The notes: a model not told the origin generated them from the letters alone. A stretch of 64,000 nucleotides of DNA from Oligoflexus sp. (GCA_014378195.1 JACMOC010000014.1:336076-400075); one strand, 5' to 3'. Positions 9,508 to 18,819 are shown, counted from the stretch's first letter. Translations and numbers: made by a program.

Positions 9508-9950
9508 TGTTTAGTGCAAGAGCTTCGGTTCGTATTCCCTTTCATGATATTGACGTGATGCATATCGCGTGGCATGGGCACTATCTTAAATATTTTGAAA
9601 TAGCCCGGACAGCCTTGATGCAGTCCCTTGGTTTGGATTGGCCCGAACTCAAAACTCAAGGCATCGCAATGCCGGTTGTTGATGCGCAGACTCATTACCG
9701 AAAACCTATCGTTTACGGCCAGGAGATTATCGTCGAAGCAACGATAGCGGAAATTTCCTTTCCTGAGTTAATAGTGCAATACAAAATCATGGCGAACGAT
9801 GGATCCGCCGACATATTATCAACCGGCCGCACCCGCCAGACCTATATGAATTTCGCCGACCACACGTCGTATTTTCTTGTCCCCGACTTTGTGAATCTTC
9901 GATTTCAAACGGCTCTCGCGCAAGGGAGACAGCATCATGAAACTCCGTGA
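9507..9950 (+). CDS. 4HBT hotdog acyl thioesterase of the APE cluster
   Basis: 147 residues forming a single hotdog fold. The YbgC/FadM-like signature is clear: RIPFHDIDVMHIAWHGHYLKY (catalytic Asp in the HDID stretch), then EIARTALM, THYRKPIVYGQEI and TGRTRQTYMNF. Such enzymes hydrolyse acyl or aroyl thioesters; here it may release starter or product from CoA/ACP. It overlaps the upstream lyase by one base and the downstream LolA-like gene by 14 bases, inside the + strand APE operon. Family sure, exact substrate inferred from context only. Confidence 0.87.
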   Translation: MFSARASVRIPFHDIDVMHIAWHGHYLKYFEIARTALMQSLGLDWPELKTQGIAMPVVDAQTHYRKPIVYGQEIIVEATIAEISFPELIVQYKIMANDGSADILSTGRTRQTYMNFADHTSYFLVPDFVNLRFQTALAQGRQHHETP

Positions 9951-10515
9951 TTTAAGCATCATTCTCTTCTTAGCTCTTTTGGTTTTGAGTTTCCCTTTGA
10001 AAGTCATGGCTGGACCTTTGACGGTTGATGAGATCAAAAAACACTATCGGGGCATTCATCAAATCCAAGGCGAAGCGGAGCAAATCAAGACCTCTCCCCT
10101 CCTGCTGCGCCCGCTCAAAAGCAATGTCTCCCTCCATTTTGATGAAGGTATCCTTACCTGGCAGGTCGAAGGTCAGGAGCCCTGGCAGATCAAGTTCGGG
10201 GGTGATGGCAAACCAGTTTTCATAAACGGCGGCAAGTATCTCGCGCAGATACCCAGCGATGCCAGGGAGAAACTCGACCGAACTGTCGGCCTGGTCCATA
10301 ACATCCTTACCATGGATCCTAAACTTGACGATGATTTCCACCTGACACTCGACAAGGAATTTTTGACGATCGTTCCTAAAAGCGAAAAGAGCGGTGTTTT
10401 TTTCAAGTCGATTGCTATTCAGTTCAATCGCAATGCCGATATTCAAAATATTCGTTTTAATACGGAAGAAGACGAAACGAAGCTCGTCTTTAAAAGCATC
10501 ACTCTCAAACGTTAG
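9937..10515 (+). CDS. LolA-like outer-membrane carrier protein of the APE cluster
   Basis: 192 residues. A signal peptide (hydrophobic core IILFLALLVLSF, cleavage near VMAG) is followed by a LolA-like half-barrel. The segment YRGIHQIQGEAEQIKTSPLL and the later GILTWQVEGQEPWQIKFGGDG match the pattern of LolA-related proteins in APE clusters. LolA carries lipoproteins across the periplasm; this paralogue is believed to carry the lipid-linked polyene to the outer membrane. It overlaps the thioesterase by 14 bases and the MMPL exporter gene by one base (TAGTG). Confidence 0.85.
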   Translation: MKLRDLSIILFLALLVLSFPLKVMAGPLTVDEIKKHYRGIHQIQGEAEQIKTSPLLLRPLKSNVSLHFDEGILTWQVEGQEPWQIKFGGDGKPVFINGGKYLAQIPSDAREKLDRTVGLVHNILTMDPKLDDDFHLTLDKEFLTIVPKSEKSGVFFKSIAIQFNRNADIQNIRFNTEEDETKLVFKSITLKR

Positions 10516-12647
10516 TGAAGTCTAAAATGAATCGATCCTTCATCCTCCGCTGTTCCCTAGTCCTTATCATCACCATGGCCCTAGGGCTTTATGCATGGAA
10601 GCATTTAAAAATAGAGCAGGACGTTGTTGCGTCTATTGAAAAGAGCCGGCCCGAGGAAGCTGCGGTTTTCCATAAGCTCCAGGGTTCCGGATTTTTCCAG
10701 AACCAAATTTTCATTCGAATGAATCGGGACGATCCGGTACTTTATCAAGAGTTAATCCAGAAATTGGCAGACACGGGTTATCAAATCACCCGTCCGTTCG
10801 AACCCAAAATCGATAATCCACGCGAACTTTACGCTCTTATTCCGTTCCTACCCGAACCAGTCCTCACCCGCTTGTTAAGCGATGAGCATCAGGAGGACGT
10901 CCTCAAACAATTGCGTTCACTTATCGCCGCGCCGGGCGGAATCGGGATGGTCAAACTCCTCCAGAATGATCCTCTCCTTTTGTCGATGGACATCCCCAAA
11001 CTTATTCAGGGCAAAAACACGGTGAGCGCGCCTCCCGTGATAGCCAAGCGCGATGGAGACATCGATTGGGAAAAAACACGTGTGCTGTACAGTTTTATCA
11101 AAACCCATGACAAAGATCTGAGTTTTGTCGGAGGTGATTTTTTCGCCTTGGAAAACTACGATGCCGTTCATCACGATATTATGCTCTGCAGCGTGGTGTC
11201 CCTGATCCTGAGCCTCATCATTTTTCGGTGTTTTTGCCGGCAGTGGAGCCTGCTTGCTTTTCTGGTGTTTGGGACTGCGGTCTCCTCGGTCATAGGACTG
11301 CTCGTCGCGGAAGCTGTCGATGGAGCTCTCTATGGGCTCGTCTTGGCCTTTACTTCGACCTTTGTCTCCTTCAATAACGAAACCCTCGTCCATCTCGCAG
11401 GGCTTGATTTCGGGCAGCGCGATAAACGCCCCTTGATCGGTATATTCTCAGCACTCGGGACCACCGTGATAGGCTTTTTGGTGTTGCTTTTTAGTTCTTC
11501 GCATATGACGCGCCAGCTCGCTTTGCTTTCGCTCGGCTCACTCTTTGGGTTTATCCTTTTTCTTCTCCTTTTTATCGACAAACTCAAGGCGCTTCAATTT
11601 CGGCCTTTGGCCCTTCCCCAGCGGGTCTGGAATAGAGCGGCACTAGCCTCGGCGTTTCTCAGCGCTTTTGTCTTGATCCTGGTTCTGCCGAAGCCGGCTT
11701 ATAAAACAAATCTGGAGGAGTTTCGGTTCGCGACACCCTACCTGGAAGCCCAGACCGAAATCTTCGCGAAAGCCGTCACATCGTTTTCGTTTGACACCAT
11801 GCATGCTGTTCCTCTGAAACCGGAGGAAGACCCGGCGCACGCTTTTTTCCAGCTCAAGAAAAATAACGCACTTGCTTCGGATGTGTTTCACCCCCTAAAC
11901 TGGTACATCGCAAAGTCAGAACAAGATCAACGTATTACGGCATTAAAACCGCAATTTTCGGATCGCCTGCATAAACTCCAAAACGCGTTTCAAAACGAGG
12001 GCATTCGTATCGATTGGAACCTTGATGGGGGCACCTGGGTTCGAGATCTTGATACGGTGAGTTATCTCAAAATCTGGCAGAAAATCTGGCCGCTCCCATG
12101 GTATTCGAACGAAAAAAGCCAGTACCTCCTAGTGTTCAAAGCCCCCGAAGCTACGATCGAGGGTGCAATCCCGATGCATCCCAAAGCCTTTTATGAATTT
12201 ATTTTGAGTGATCTCACCAAAAACCTGGGTTCGTTATTTCTCGTGGGTTTGGGCGCAATGCTTCTTTATCTTGTGCCTTGGCAAAAACGCTGGGATAAAA
12301 TCGCTCTTATATTCTTGCCGCTTTTAATCGCAACCCTTGGTCTCCAAATCTTTTTTCTTCTGACCCACAGAAATATTACGATCGTCCACGTCATGGGACT
12401 CGCCCTCGTGATATCGGTGGCGCTCGACTATGCATCTATTCTGGTATCGACCGATCACGATCCCCGCGATCAGGGGAAAGTTGTGCTCACGGGCGGACTT
12501 ACGCTGGCCTCATTCGGAAGTTTGTTATGCGCTCAGCATCCAGTGCTTAAGGAACTCGCCATCGTTGTTTTTATAGGAACTGCGGTGGCTTTCGTGATGG
12601 CGCTTTTTACGCGGATCCCGAAGGATCCCGAACGGAGTGAACCATGA
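10515..12647 (+). CDS. MMPL/RND-family exporter of the APE cluster
   Basis: 710 residues with the RND/MMPL plan: one N-terminal membrane helix (about 12-30), a periplasmic loop, a block of helices (about 225-370, including SSVIGLLVAEAVDGALYGLVL), a second periplasmic loop (about 385-565), and a final helix block (about 570-705, with VHVMGLALVISVALDYASILV). The D-Y-A motif in that helix resembles the charged centre used in proton coupling. It is expected to move the lipidated polyene or its precursor out of the inner membrane. The GTG at 10515 overlaps the LolA stop; ATG at 10527 is an alternative start. It overlaps the next gene by 4 bases. Confidence 0.87.
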   Translation: MKSKMNRSFILRCSLVLIITMALGLYAWKHLKIEQDVVASIEKSRPEEAAVFHKLQGSGFFQNQIFIRMNRDDPVLYQELIQKLADTGYQITRPFEPKIDNPRELYALIPFLPEPVLTRLLSDEHQEDVLKQLRSLIAAPGGIGMVKLLQNDPLLLSMDIPKLIQGKNTVSAPPVIAKRDGDIDWEKTRVLYSFIKTHDKDLSFVGGDFFALENYDAVHHDIMLCSVVSLILSLIIFRCFCRQWSLLAFLVFGTAVSSVIGLLVAEAVDGALYGLVLAFTSTFVSFNNETLVHLAGLDFGQRDKRPLIGIFSALGTTVIGFLVLLFSSSHMTRQLALLSLGSLFGFILFLLLFIDKLKALQFRPLALPQRVWNRAALASAFLSAFVLILVLPKPAYKTNLEEFRFATPYLEAQTEIFAKAVTSFSFDTMHAVPLKPEEDPAHAFFQLKKNNALASDVFHPLNWYIAKSEQDQRITALKPQFSDRLHKLQNAFQNEGIRIDWNLDGGTWVRDLDTVSYLKIWQKIWPLPWYSNEKSQYLLVFKAPEATIEGAIPMHPKAFYEFILSDLTKNLGSLFLVGLGAMLLYLVPWQKRWDKIALIFLPLLIATLGLQIFFLLTHRNITIVHVMGLALVISVALDYASILVSTDHDPRDQGKVVLTGGLTLASFGSLLCAQHPVLKELAIVVFIGTAVAFVMALFTRIPKDPERSEP

Positions 12648-13207
12648 GATTACGGGAATTCGCACTTGGAGTTTTTTTCCCTATTTTAGGCTGGGGGTGC
12701 GTGAGCAAAAGTGAAAACGAAAGCTTGCACGCACTTCCGAAAGTTTATGACTTTCCAGCCTCGTTTTATGTGGAACAAAATCTCACAGTCGAAACACCAT
12801 CCGGCACCAAACACATGGTGGGTCAGGTAGAGCGACTGCGGGACGGTCTTGCCCTGGTTTTGACAGATGGACTTACAGGTATCGTTTTTACGAAGGTTGA
12901 GCTCAACAAAGACCAGCCCCCTAAAGTCCTTTACTTAGCTCCTATGCTTATCGACAAAAAGTTCCCGGGCGAACAGATCGCCGAAGCGATCCAGTACCTT
13001 TATGAAGCCAAACATATTTCGCTTCAGAACAAAGTTTATGCTGTCAAAGATAAAGCCAAGCGATGGACCTATACCTGGCAAAATCTGCGGGGAGATGCAC
13101 CTTGTCAGTTCCCTGAAGACATTAGTCTCACTTTTAAGGATGGACCGTTTAAAGTGACCATCACTCTTAAGGAGCTTGATTGTAGCGTGAAGGATAAAGG
13201 GCGGTGA
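12644..13207 (+). CDS. DUF3261 lipoprotein of the APE cluster
   Basis: 187 residues. The hydrophobic leader ends in ILGWGC, a plausible lipobox with Cys19. The body has a beta-rich pattern (HMVGQVERLRDGLALVLTDG, then GIVFTKVELN) and a conserved-looking FPGEQIAEAIQYLYEA. This fits DUF3261 proteins, small lipoproteins that accompany aryl-polyene clusters and probably act in outer-membrane delivery of the pigment. It overlaps the exporter gene and the AMP-ligase gene by 4 bases each, so it is co-translated with them. Precise role unknown. Confidence 0.82.
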   Translation: MRLREFALGVFFPILGWGCVSKSENESLHALPKVYDFPASFYVEQNLTVETPSGTKHMVGQVERLRDGLALVLTDGLTGIVFTKVELNKDQPPKVLYLAPMLIDKKFPGEQIAEAIQYLYEAKHISLQNKVYAVKDKAKRWTYTWQNLRGDAPCQFPEDISLTFKDGPFKVTITLKELDCSVKDKGR

Positions 13208-14502
13208 GTATGAGTCTTTTTGAAATGAGCTGGCCTGATTTCTGGCTGAAGGCCGGGATGTTTGCAGAGAGCATCAAAAGTCTTAAAACAAGCAAAAAGA
13301 AGGCCCTTTGGATACCAAGTCTTGACCCGCATCACGGGCTCTTCCTTTTTGCGGCAGCTCTCCATCTCGAGCTCGACCCCATTTTTGACGAAAAATCAGC
13401 TCTTGATCCGGATGAAAGTTTTCTCGCCCTACATCCCGATCTTTGGCGCCGCTTTACAAAGGCTCAGAACCTGCCTGAAAGCGGCGTGCAGTTTACGCTA
13501 ACCATGAAGGGAGGCTGTCTCCTGGATGGGCTTGAGGCTTTCGCAAAGCGCCGCATATATTTTTGCACCTCAGGCACTACAGCTAAGGCCAAAACGCTCT
13601 GCAAGTCAGCCTTGGGACTCCTGCTCGAAGCCAGACAACTCCAGTCACTCTACGGTTTGGACAAAGGCTCTAAGATTATTACTCTGGTGAGACCCTTTCA
13701 TATTTATGGGTTTTTGCATAGCGTTCTGCTTTCGCTCGTCTCGGGATCCACGGCTGTGTTTTGGTCGACCCAGCTTAGCTTACCGACCCTGGATAACGGG
13801 TTACCTCTAGATGCGGACCTACTCATCACTGTTCCGGCTCATTGGTCGACAATCACGCACCTTTGGTCTCAAATCCATACCCCAACCGTCGTCAGCTCCA
13901 GTGCGTTTTTTGGCGAAGAGCGCACGCTCGCGCTTTCCGAGCACAGACATGCATTTGATCGTTATTTTGAACTCCTGGGCAGCACAGAAACAGGCGGCAT
14001 CGGGTATCGCCGTATCGATCATGAGGGGTGTTCTTTTCGGCTTTTTGAAGGCGTTCGAATCGAAGGCCACGAGAATGGGAGCCGGATTTATTCGCCTTTT
14101 CTGGTGCCAGATCTATATGTTCATTCACCCGATCAGTTCGAAATCCTCGAAAACGGATGTGTGCTTCATCGTGGACGCGCGGATCGAGTCTTCAAGTTTG
14201 CGGGCCTGCGCTATACGCTCGGCGAGATTGAGGACTTGATGTCGCGACTTTGCGGTGGTGCGACGGTAGTCTGCGCCTTCGAGGAAAACTCAAAAAGTGC
14301 GCAGGGGGGCCGCTTGCGGGGATGGGTCGAAACCACGACGCCCTCGGCACAGGACCTGACGTCCTTACGAACGGCCTATCAGGGCCTCGGCAATCGTCCC
14401 TTTCCCGGAGTTTTACACTTTGTACCGGTGTTTCCTCGCGACGCTCAGGGCAAGGTGTCTCTTCTGGATCTACAGCGTCTCACGTCCCAAGACTGTAGCT
14501 GA
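13204..14502 (+). CDS. AMP-dependent ligase of the APE cluster
   Basis: 432 residues, short for the ANL superfamily. The phosphate-binding motif reads FCTSGTTAKAKT, the A5-like motif is LLGSTETGG, and the C-terminal part has GRADRVFKFAGLR with a lysine in DAQGKVSLLDL, matching the A10 region. Such enzymes activate an aromatic or fatty acid as an acyl-AMP and load it on CoA or ACP; here probably the aryl starter. It is the last gene of the + strand operon. Start is GTG 13204 (overlapping GTGA) or ATG 13210. Its last 23 bases overlap the end of the convergent dehydratase gene. Confidence 0.85.
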   Translation: MSMSLFEMSWPDFWLKAGMFAESIKSLKTSKKKALWIPSLDPHHGLFLFAAALHLELDPIFDEKSALDPDESFLALHPDLWRRFTKAQNLPESGVQFTLTMKGGCLLDGLEAFAKRRIYFCTSGTTAKAKTLCKSALGLLLEARQLQSLYGLDKGSKIITLVRPFHIYGFLHSVLLSLVSGSTAVFWSTQLSLPTLDNGLPLDADLLITVPAHWSTITHLWSQIHTPTVVSSSAFFGEERTLALSEHRHAFDRYFELLGSTETGGIGYRRIDHEGCSFRLFEGVRIEGHENGSRIYSPFLVPDLYVHSPDQFEILENGCVLHRGRADRVFKFAGLRYTLGEIEDLMSRLCGGATVVCAFEENSKSAQGGRLRGWVETTTPSAQDLTSLRTAYQGLGNRPFPGVLHFVPVFPRDAQGKVSLLDLQRLTSQDCS

Positions 14503-14800
14503 TATCGCCCATCGAATAGACTGTACCTGGTCCGGAAAGCGTCCAGCGCGCCTCGCCCTCTTCTTTGAGCGTAATCACAAGATGGACAGCTGTTTCGGGG
14601 CCTAATATCGCACGAAATTTCGCCCGTCGCACCGCCCGGCTCTTCACCGGTTTGGTAAAATGCTCACGCAGGAGTACAGTGACAAGGTCTATCTGAGCCA
14701 CCGCTGGGAAGATCGGACTATGCGGGAAATGGCCATCAAACGCCCTATGCGAGTTGGGAATGGTATAATCCTTCTCTATCACTTTATATTCCATTTTCAT
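14480..14800 (-). CDS. APE 3-hydroxyacyl-ACP dehydratase subunit (ApeI-like hotdog)
   Basis: 106 residues, a short hotdog protein. The signature AFDGHFPHSPIFPAVAQIDLV (catalytic-type His24) is that of FabZ/FabA-like dehydratases. In characterised aryl-polyene systems two unlike hotdog proteins form the dehydratase; this would be the small one and the product of 18364-18819 the other. It is the last gene of the - strand operon, overlapping the acyltransferase gene by 4 bases (ATGA), and its end overlaps the convergent AMP-ligase gene by 23 bases. Family assignment is firm; the pairing is inferred from related clusters. Confidence 0.85.
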   Translation of the reverse strand: MKMEYKVIEKDYTIPNSHRAFDGHFPHSPIFPAVAQIDLVTVLLREHFTKPVKSRAVRRAKFRAILGPETAVHLVITLKEEGEARWTLSGPGTVYSMGDISYSLGT

Positions 14801-15579
14801 CCCTTAGTCCGGTTCCAGGCCAGCGCCCGATCCGATGCCTGAAAGTCCTTGTATCGCTTGATAAAATCGCTTTGCCATGCCTTCGCGCTACGGATGTGTG
14901 ATCCATCACTCGAATTAAATAGATGCGCTTCCAAAATCACGCCCTCTGCCCCTTTAGGAAAAAAGGCCGCACGATTTAGAAAAGCCTGATTGCTTGTAAA
15001 AAACACATAATCTGGAGTCATACCGAGATCCTCGGCCAGACGAAATGGGCCTTTTTTGAGCGTTGCTAAATCTCCTGTCACACTCCGCGTACCTTCAGGA
15101 AATAAAACCACAGCTTCCCCGCGTTGCAGAGAACTTCCGAGTGCTTCAAACGCGCGCGCTCCATCAAGGGGCCGCTGAAGGTTCACGGGGATATAACCAG
15201 CAGCTGTGATTGTTGGCCACAAAAGAGGATTTCGAACAAACTTAGAGTTCACGAGTGTCTGGATGCCGGGCACAAATCCAAAAAGCAAAACGATGTCAAA
15301 CATCGAAATATGATTAGCTATCAAAAGCGGGCTTTTTTTGTCCTCTCGATGATCGATGATTTTCATTGTTCCAAAGCCCGTCATGCGGCAGTGCCACCTG
15401 ATGAAGGCAAAACCGAGTTGTACGATCTTTCGCACCGCAACGTGGCGCTTTTCGCGCAACACGCGTGGCAAGATGGCAACAGGCAAAACCAGAGGAAGAA
15501 AAAGGATACACATCAAGCCGAAGATGAAAAAACTATAAAGATAGAGGGCAACCCGGGCCGCGTAAACGATCCGATTCAT
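14797..15579 (-). CDS. PlsC-like 1-acyl-glycerol-phosphate acyltransferase of the APE cluster
   Basis: 260 residues from ATG 15579. A longer in-frame extension exists, but it reads through the upstream gene; the ATG overlapping the upstream TGA (ATGA) is the better start. A hydrophobic segment (FFIFGLMCILFLPLVLPVAI) precedes the PlsC motifs: NHISMFDI (H-x4-D), FPEGTRS, and a proline-rich IPVNLQ. The family acylates lysolipids at the membrane. In APE clusters it is thought to work with the fused GT2-acyltransferase to build the lipid anchor of the pigment. Confidence 0.87.
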   Translation of the reverse strand: MNRIVYAARVALYLYSFFIFGLMCILFLPLVLPVAILPRVLREKRHVAVRKIVQLGFAFIRWHCRMTGFGTMKIIDHREDKKSPLLIANHISMFDIVLLFGFVPGIQTLVNSKFVRNPLLWPTITAAGYIPVNLQRPLDGARAFEALGSSLQRGEAVVLFPEGTRSVTGDLATLKKGPFRLAEDLGMTPDYVFFTSNQAFLNRAAFFPKGAEGVILEAHLFNSSDGSHIRSAKAWQSDFIKRYKDFQASDRALAWNRTKG

Positions 15580-16115
15580 AGGAGATTCCTGCGCGCGAGA
15601 GCCACGTAGGCAATCGAGAGAATGAACAGACTCGCGAGCAGGATATAAGAATAAAAACTCGCATAGAGTATCCACGACTGCAAAGGGAAAGCAAAAAGAA
15701 AGATACCAAGGATCAGCGTGTTGATCGACAGTCCTACAATCCAAATAGTTTTGGCTCGATGGAGATGCACAAGCATCTTAGGATCCGTCGCCAAATATTT
15801 GCGAAATGGACCAATCATGGGGTTGTCACCAGGATCTTTGGTCACCGCAAAAAGGGTGAGCATACTCCCTGACATCATAAAGGGATAAAGGCGCACGATG
15901 TTTTCCACACCGACAAGAATCAGGGCGAGGGCCGCACCAAGGAGGGCACACACTGCTGTGAGCCGATATCGGCGTGCAATAGGAAAACGAAGCACAATAT
16001 CGACGATCAATATCCCTCCGAGACTGAGCGCCGCAATCTTAAAATAGGCGCTGTCCCGCAGCCCATAAATAATGATGGGATAAAGTAAGGTGAGAAATGG
16101 CAGGACCTTTTTCAA
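15576..16115 (-). CDS. COG4648-type membrane protein of the APE cluster
   Basis: 179 residues with about five membrane segments (FLTLLYPIIIYGL; ALSLGGILIVDIVL; VCALLGAALALILVG; TIWIVGLSINTLILGIFLF; SFYSYILLASLFILSIAYV). The conserved-looking loop SMLTLFAVTKDPGDNPMIG and the segment HLHRAKTIWIVGL match the uncharacterised inner-membrane protein family COG4648 found in aryl-polyene clusters. It overlaps both neighbours by 4 bases. Function unknown; it probably supports synthesis or transfer of the lipidated pigment at the inner membrane. Confidence 0.8.
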   Translation of the reverse strand: MKKVLPFLTLLYPIIIYGLRDSAYFKIAALSLGGILIVDIVLRFPIARRYRLTAVCALLGAALALILVGVENIVRLYPFMMSGSMLTLFAVTKDPGDNPMIGPFRKYLATDPKMLVHLHRAKTIWIVGLSINTLILGIFLFAFPLQSWILYASFYSYILLASLFILSIAYVALARRNLL

Positions 16116-16384
16116 GTGGGAGCCGATGCAACCGACGTCACCATATGATGATGGATCAGAGTATAGATGTCGCCGAGAGTTTTGAGTTTTTGGATCTCCT
16201 GCGTCGTAGGCTTGATATGAAATTCTTTCTGGAATCGTATCACCATATCGATCGCGTCAAGGCTATCAAGGCCGAGGTCTTCAAAAATCCTGCGATCTTC
16301 TGATAGGCTCTCGCGTTTGAGCTCAAAGAGTTCGACAAAGATAGAGTTCACACGGTCTATTACTGCTAGGTCTTGCTTTACCAT
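16112..16384 (-). CDS. Acyl carrier protein of the APE cluster (second)
   Basis: 90 residues. The phosphopantetheine attachment site is Ser41 in EDLGLDSLDAIDMVIRF, followed by QKEFHIKPTTQEIQKLKTLG, a normal ACP ending. It carries growing polyene chains or is a dedicated donor. It overlaps the ketosynthase gene by 7 bases and the COG4648 gene by 4 bases. It is distinct in sequence from the first ACP (20671-20988), as expected since known APE clusters have two ACPs. Confidence 0.9.
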   Translation of the reverse strand: MVKQDLAVIDRVNSIFVELFELKRESLSEDRRIFEDLGLDSLDAIDMVIRFQKEFHIKPTTQEIQKLKTLGDIYTLIHHHMVTSVASAPT

Positions 16385-17631
16385 GTTCCGGATCCTTCCG
16401 CCTTTCGCAATACCAGGGACGCATTTACGCCTCCAAAAGCGAAGCTATTTTTGAGTATAAACCGCACTCTTTGGGCTCTTTTCTCACCCATGACATGGCG
16501 AATTCCGCCATCATCGGGGGATGGATTTTCGAGATTGAGTGTTGGATAAACTGCCTGGTCCGCAAACATTCCCAGACAGGCGACAAGCTCGAGCGCCCCA
16601 GCTGCACCCATCAGATGCCCTATGTGACCTTTCATCGAACTCACGGTGGGACCGTTGCCGAAAATCGAGGCGATCGCGAGTGATTCCGCTCGATCACCGG
16701 CCTGTGTTCCAGCCGCGTGAGCATTTACGTAGTCAATGTCACCCGGCACCAGACGGGCATTTTCGATTGCGCCTTGCATACAACTGACAAGGCCGGCAAC
16801 GGAGGGATTGGTCATGTGACTTGCATCATTATTGGTATAAAAACCGACAATCTCCGCATAAATTCGAGCTGACCGCGCGGTGGCGCTTTCAAGTGTCTCA
16901 AGGACAAACGTCCCGGCCCCTTCGCCGACCACGATACCATCACGATTGATGTCGAACGGCCTCGCGGCTTTTTTGGGTTTGTCATGAGAATGGGTTGAAG
17001 TCGCATTCAAAACATCGAAAATCGCAGCGACTGTCGGCGATAACTCTTCGGCCCCGCCACAGATAATGCGATCAACCACACCGAGCTGGAGCGCCTCGTA
17101 CGCGTAGCCTATCGCTTGTGTGCTTGATGCACAGGCCACGCAGCTTGCGATAATGCGTCCGGGAATGCCAAAACTAATCGCGATATTTGCGGCACAGGTG
17201 TGAGGCATAATTTTGAGAAAAGTCGTGGAACCCACCCCATCGATCAAAACACCTGAATTCTGATATCCGCGGAAATAGTCCTCGATCGTGCTGGTCCCGC
17301 CGAAGGAGGAGCCATAGGAAATTCCGGTGCGTTCGCTTTGCAGCATGAGGCCAGTGAGCTGAGCGTCCTCAATCGCCTGCCCAGTGGCGACTTTGGCCAT
17401 CATCGCTACGCGGCTCATCGAACGCCTGAGCCTGCGGTCGATTCCGGACTCGTCAAAAGCCGCACAACGGGAAGCAACCCGGGTTTTTACACCGATCTTT
17501 TTATCATTCCATTCCTCGACATAGGTCGCGCTGCAATCATTATTCCGATAGGCCTTTAAGACTTCCGGAACGGACAAACCAAGGGGGCTGACGACACCGA
17601 CTCCTGTGATCACAATCCGAGGACGACTCAC
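16378..17631 (-). CDS. FabF/FabB-type beta-ketoacyl-ACP synthase of the APE cluster
   Basis: 417 residues, full length. The catalytic triad is intact: Cys167 in SCVACASSTQAIG, His305 in YVNAHAAGTQAGD, and His339 with Lys334 in SSMKGHIGHLMGAAG. It therefore should condense malonyl-ACP with acyl-ACP. The KS/CLF pairing known from APE systems suggests that it or the KS at 19541 partners the inactive-looking factor at 18816. It overlaps the ketoreductase gene by 4 bases and the ACP gene by 7 bases. Confidence 0.92.
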   Translation of the reverse strand: MSRPRIVITGVGVVSPLGLSVPEVLKAYRNNDCSATYVEEWNDKKIGVKTRVASRCAAFDESGIDRRLRRSMSRVAMMAKVATGQAIEDAQLTGLMLQSERTGISYGSSFGGTSTIEDYFRGYQNSGVLIDGVGSTTFLKIMPHTCAANIAISFGIPGRIIASCVACASSTQAIGYAYEALQLGVVDRIICGGAEELSPTVAAIFDVLNATSTHSHDKPKKAARPFDINRDGIVVGEGAGTFVLETLESATARSARIYAEIVGFYTNNDASHMTNPSVAGLVSCMQGAIENARLVPGDIDYVNAHAAGTQAGDRAESLAIASIFGNGPTVSSMKGHIGHLMGAAGALELVACLGMFADQAVYPTLNLENPSPDDGGIRHVMGEKRAQRVRFILKNSFAFGGVNASLVLRKAEGSGTW

Positions 17632-18371
17632 GTGTAGAGCCCCCCGTTGACCTGTATCACAGTCCCATTGATGTAAGAGGCATCATCGGATGCTAAAAAT
17701 AGCACGACTTTAGCGACTTCGTCCGCTTTCCCAAGCCGGCCAATCGGAATCAAAGGCAGAACATCCTGAAGTAGAAGCCCTTTCGTCATATCTGTCTCGA
17801 TAAGGCCGGGACTCACTGCGTTGACAAGAATGCCCTTGCGCGCGACTTCTTTCGCAAGCGATTTGCTAGCCGCGATTAGAGCGCCTTTTGCTGCCGCGTA
17901 ATTCGATTGACCACGCTGCCCGGCTTCGCCCGATATACTTCCCATCACAATGATGCGACCGGATCGCTTTTGTATCATATGAGGTAGCAGAGCTTTGTTA
18001 ATGTAGAAAAACGAATTCAGGCTCGCCTGGATCACATCGCTCCACTGATCCTCTTCGAGGAAGTAAAAGGCCTGATCCGCGGTCGAAGCTGCGTTGTGCA
18101 CGACGACATCGTAGCCTTCCTGCTCAGAGACCAGCTCTTCCATAAGGCTGCGTATGGATGTTTTATCATTGAGATTGAGGGGGACGGCCTTGAGCCCTAG
18201 CCCGCCTCCGAGTTCCTCGATAAGCCCGAGGGCTTTGTCTCGGTTTTGGTTATACGTAAAGGTCACATGATAGAGGCCTGAACGATGAAAAGCCCGGACC
18301 ATTGCGGCTCCGATGCCTCGACTTCCTCCGGTGATCAGTACCTTCTTAATAAAAAGCTCCTTTTTAAACAT
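17628..18371 (-). CDS. 3-oxoacyl-ACP reductase (FabG-like SDR) of the APE cluster
   Basis: 247 residues. The NAD(P)-binding motif is VLITGGSRGIGAAM (Gly15-Gly21), the NAG-like motif is VHNAAST, and the catalytic set is Ser145/147 in MGSISG, Tyr158 and Lys162 in SNYAAAKGAL. The C-terminal YINGTVIQVNGGLYT is typical of FabG. It would reduce the beta-keto group after each condensation; the dehydratase pair then makes the double bond. It overlaps the dehydratase gene by 8 bases and the KS gene by 4. Confidence 0.92.
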   Translation of the reverse strand: MFKKELFIKKVLITGGSRGIGAAMVRAFHRSGLYHVTFTYNQNRDKALGLIEELGGGLGLKAVPLNLNDKTSIRSLMEELVSEQEGYDVVVHNAASTADQAFYFLEEDQWSDVIQASLNSFFYINKALLPHMIQKRSGRIIVMGSISGEAGQRGQSNYAAAKGALIAASKSLAKEVARKGILVNAVSPGLIETDMTKGLLLQDVLPLIPIGRLGKADEVAKVVLFLASDDASYINGTVIQVNGGLYT

Positions 18372-18819
18372 CGAGCAAAAAAGTCAATTCGCCGTGCGCA
18401 ATGAGAGTCGATCCCAGGCGGACTTCACAGCGGCTTTGACCGAGAGGCGATGTTTCCACTTCGAAAATGATTCGGAATAATAGCTCGTCCCGTGCCTTGA
18501 GTTCAAGCCCTTCGCTGGTCGAAAAATCTCGAATACTGACAAGATAACCCTTAGGCGAAGCCTTATGGGCGCCTTGTCTCGAATATTGATAAAGCGCGGC
18601 CGAGGATTGGGCTGCCAGTTCTATAAGCCAATGATTCTCAAACTCTGAGACTTCACCGTTGACGGACTGCGTAAAATAAGGTCCATCGGCTCGAAGGCAG
18701 GCCCTTACTTCCCCCCGTATAACATCGGTATCAACCCAATTGATTCGGTCGATTAAATGCATGGGCCCTCTATGCGGGATGAGGGTGGTAACGTCCACGT
18801 CGCGTATAATCGCGGTCAT
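18364..18819 (-). CDS. APE dehydratase subunit (ApeP-like hotdog)
   Basis: 151 residues from ATG 18819, which overlaps the upstream TGA (ATGA). An 18-residue longer reading exists but runs inside the upstream gene. The motif TLIPHRGPMHLIDRI (His16) and HWLIELAAQSSAALYQY are typical of FabA-like hotdog dehydratases found in APE clusters. It probably forms a heteromeric dehydratase with the 106-residue ApeI-like protein encoded at the operon end. Family certain; subunit pairing is known for other APE systems and inferred here. Confidence 0.87.
   Translation of the reverse strand: MTAIIRDVDVTTLIPHRGPMHLIDRINWVDTDVIRGEVRACLRADGPYFTQSVNGEVSEFENHWLIELAAQSSAALYQYSRQGAHKASPKGYLVSIRDFSTSEGLELKARDELLFRIIFEVETSPLGQSRCEVRLGSTLIAHGELTFLLDV

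Noticed and set aside
15580..15744. Longer start for the PlsC-like acyltransferase
   Set aside because: It reads through the upstream COG4648 gene; the ATG at 15579 overlaps its stop as ATGA, like the other junctions of this operon.
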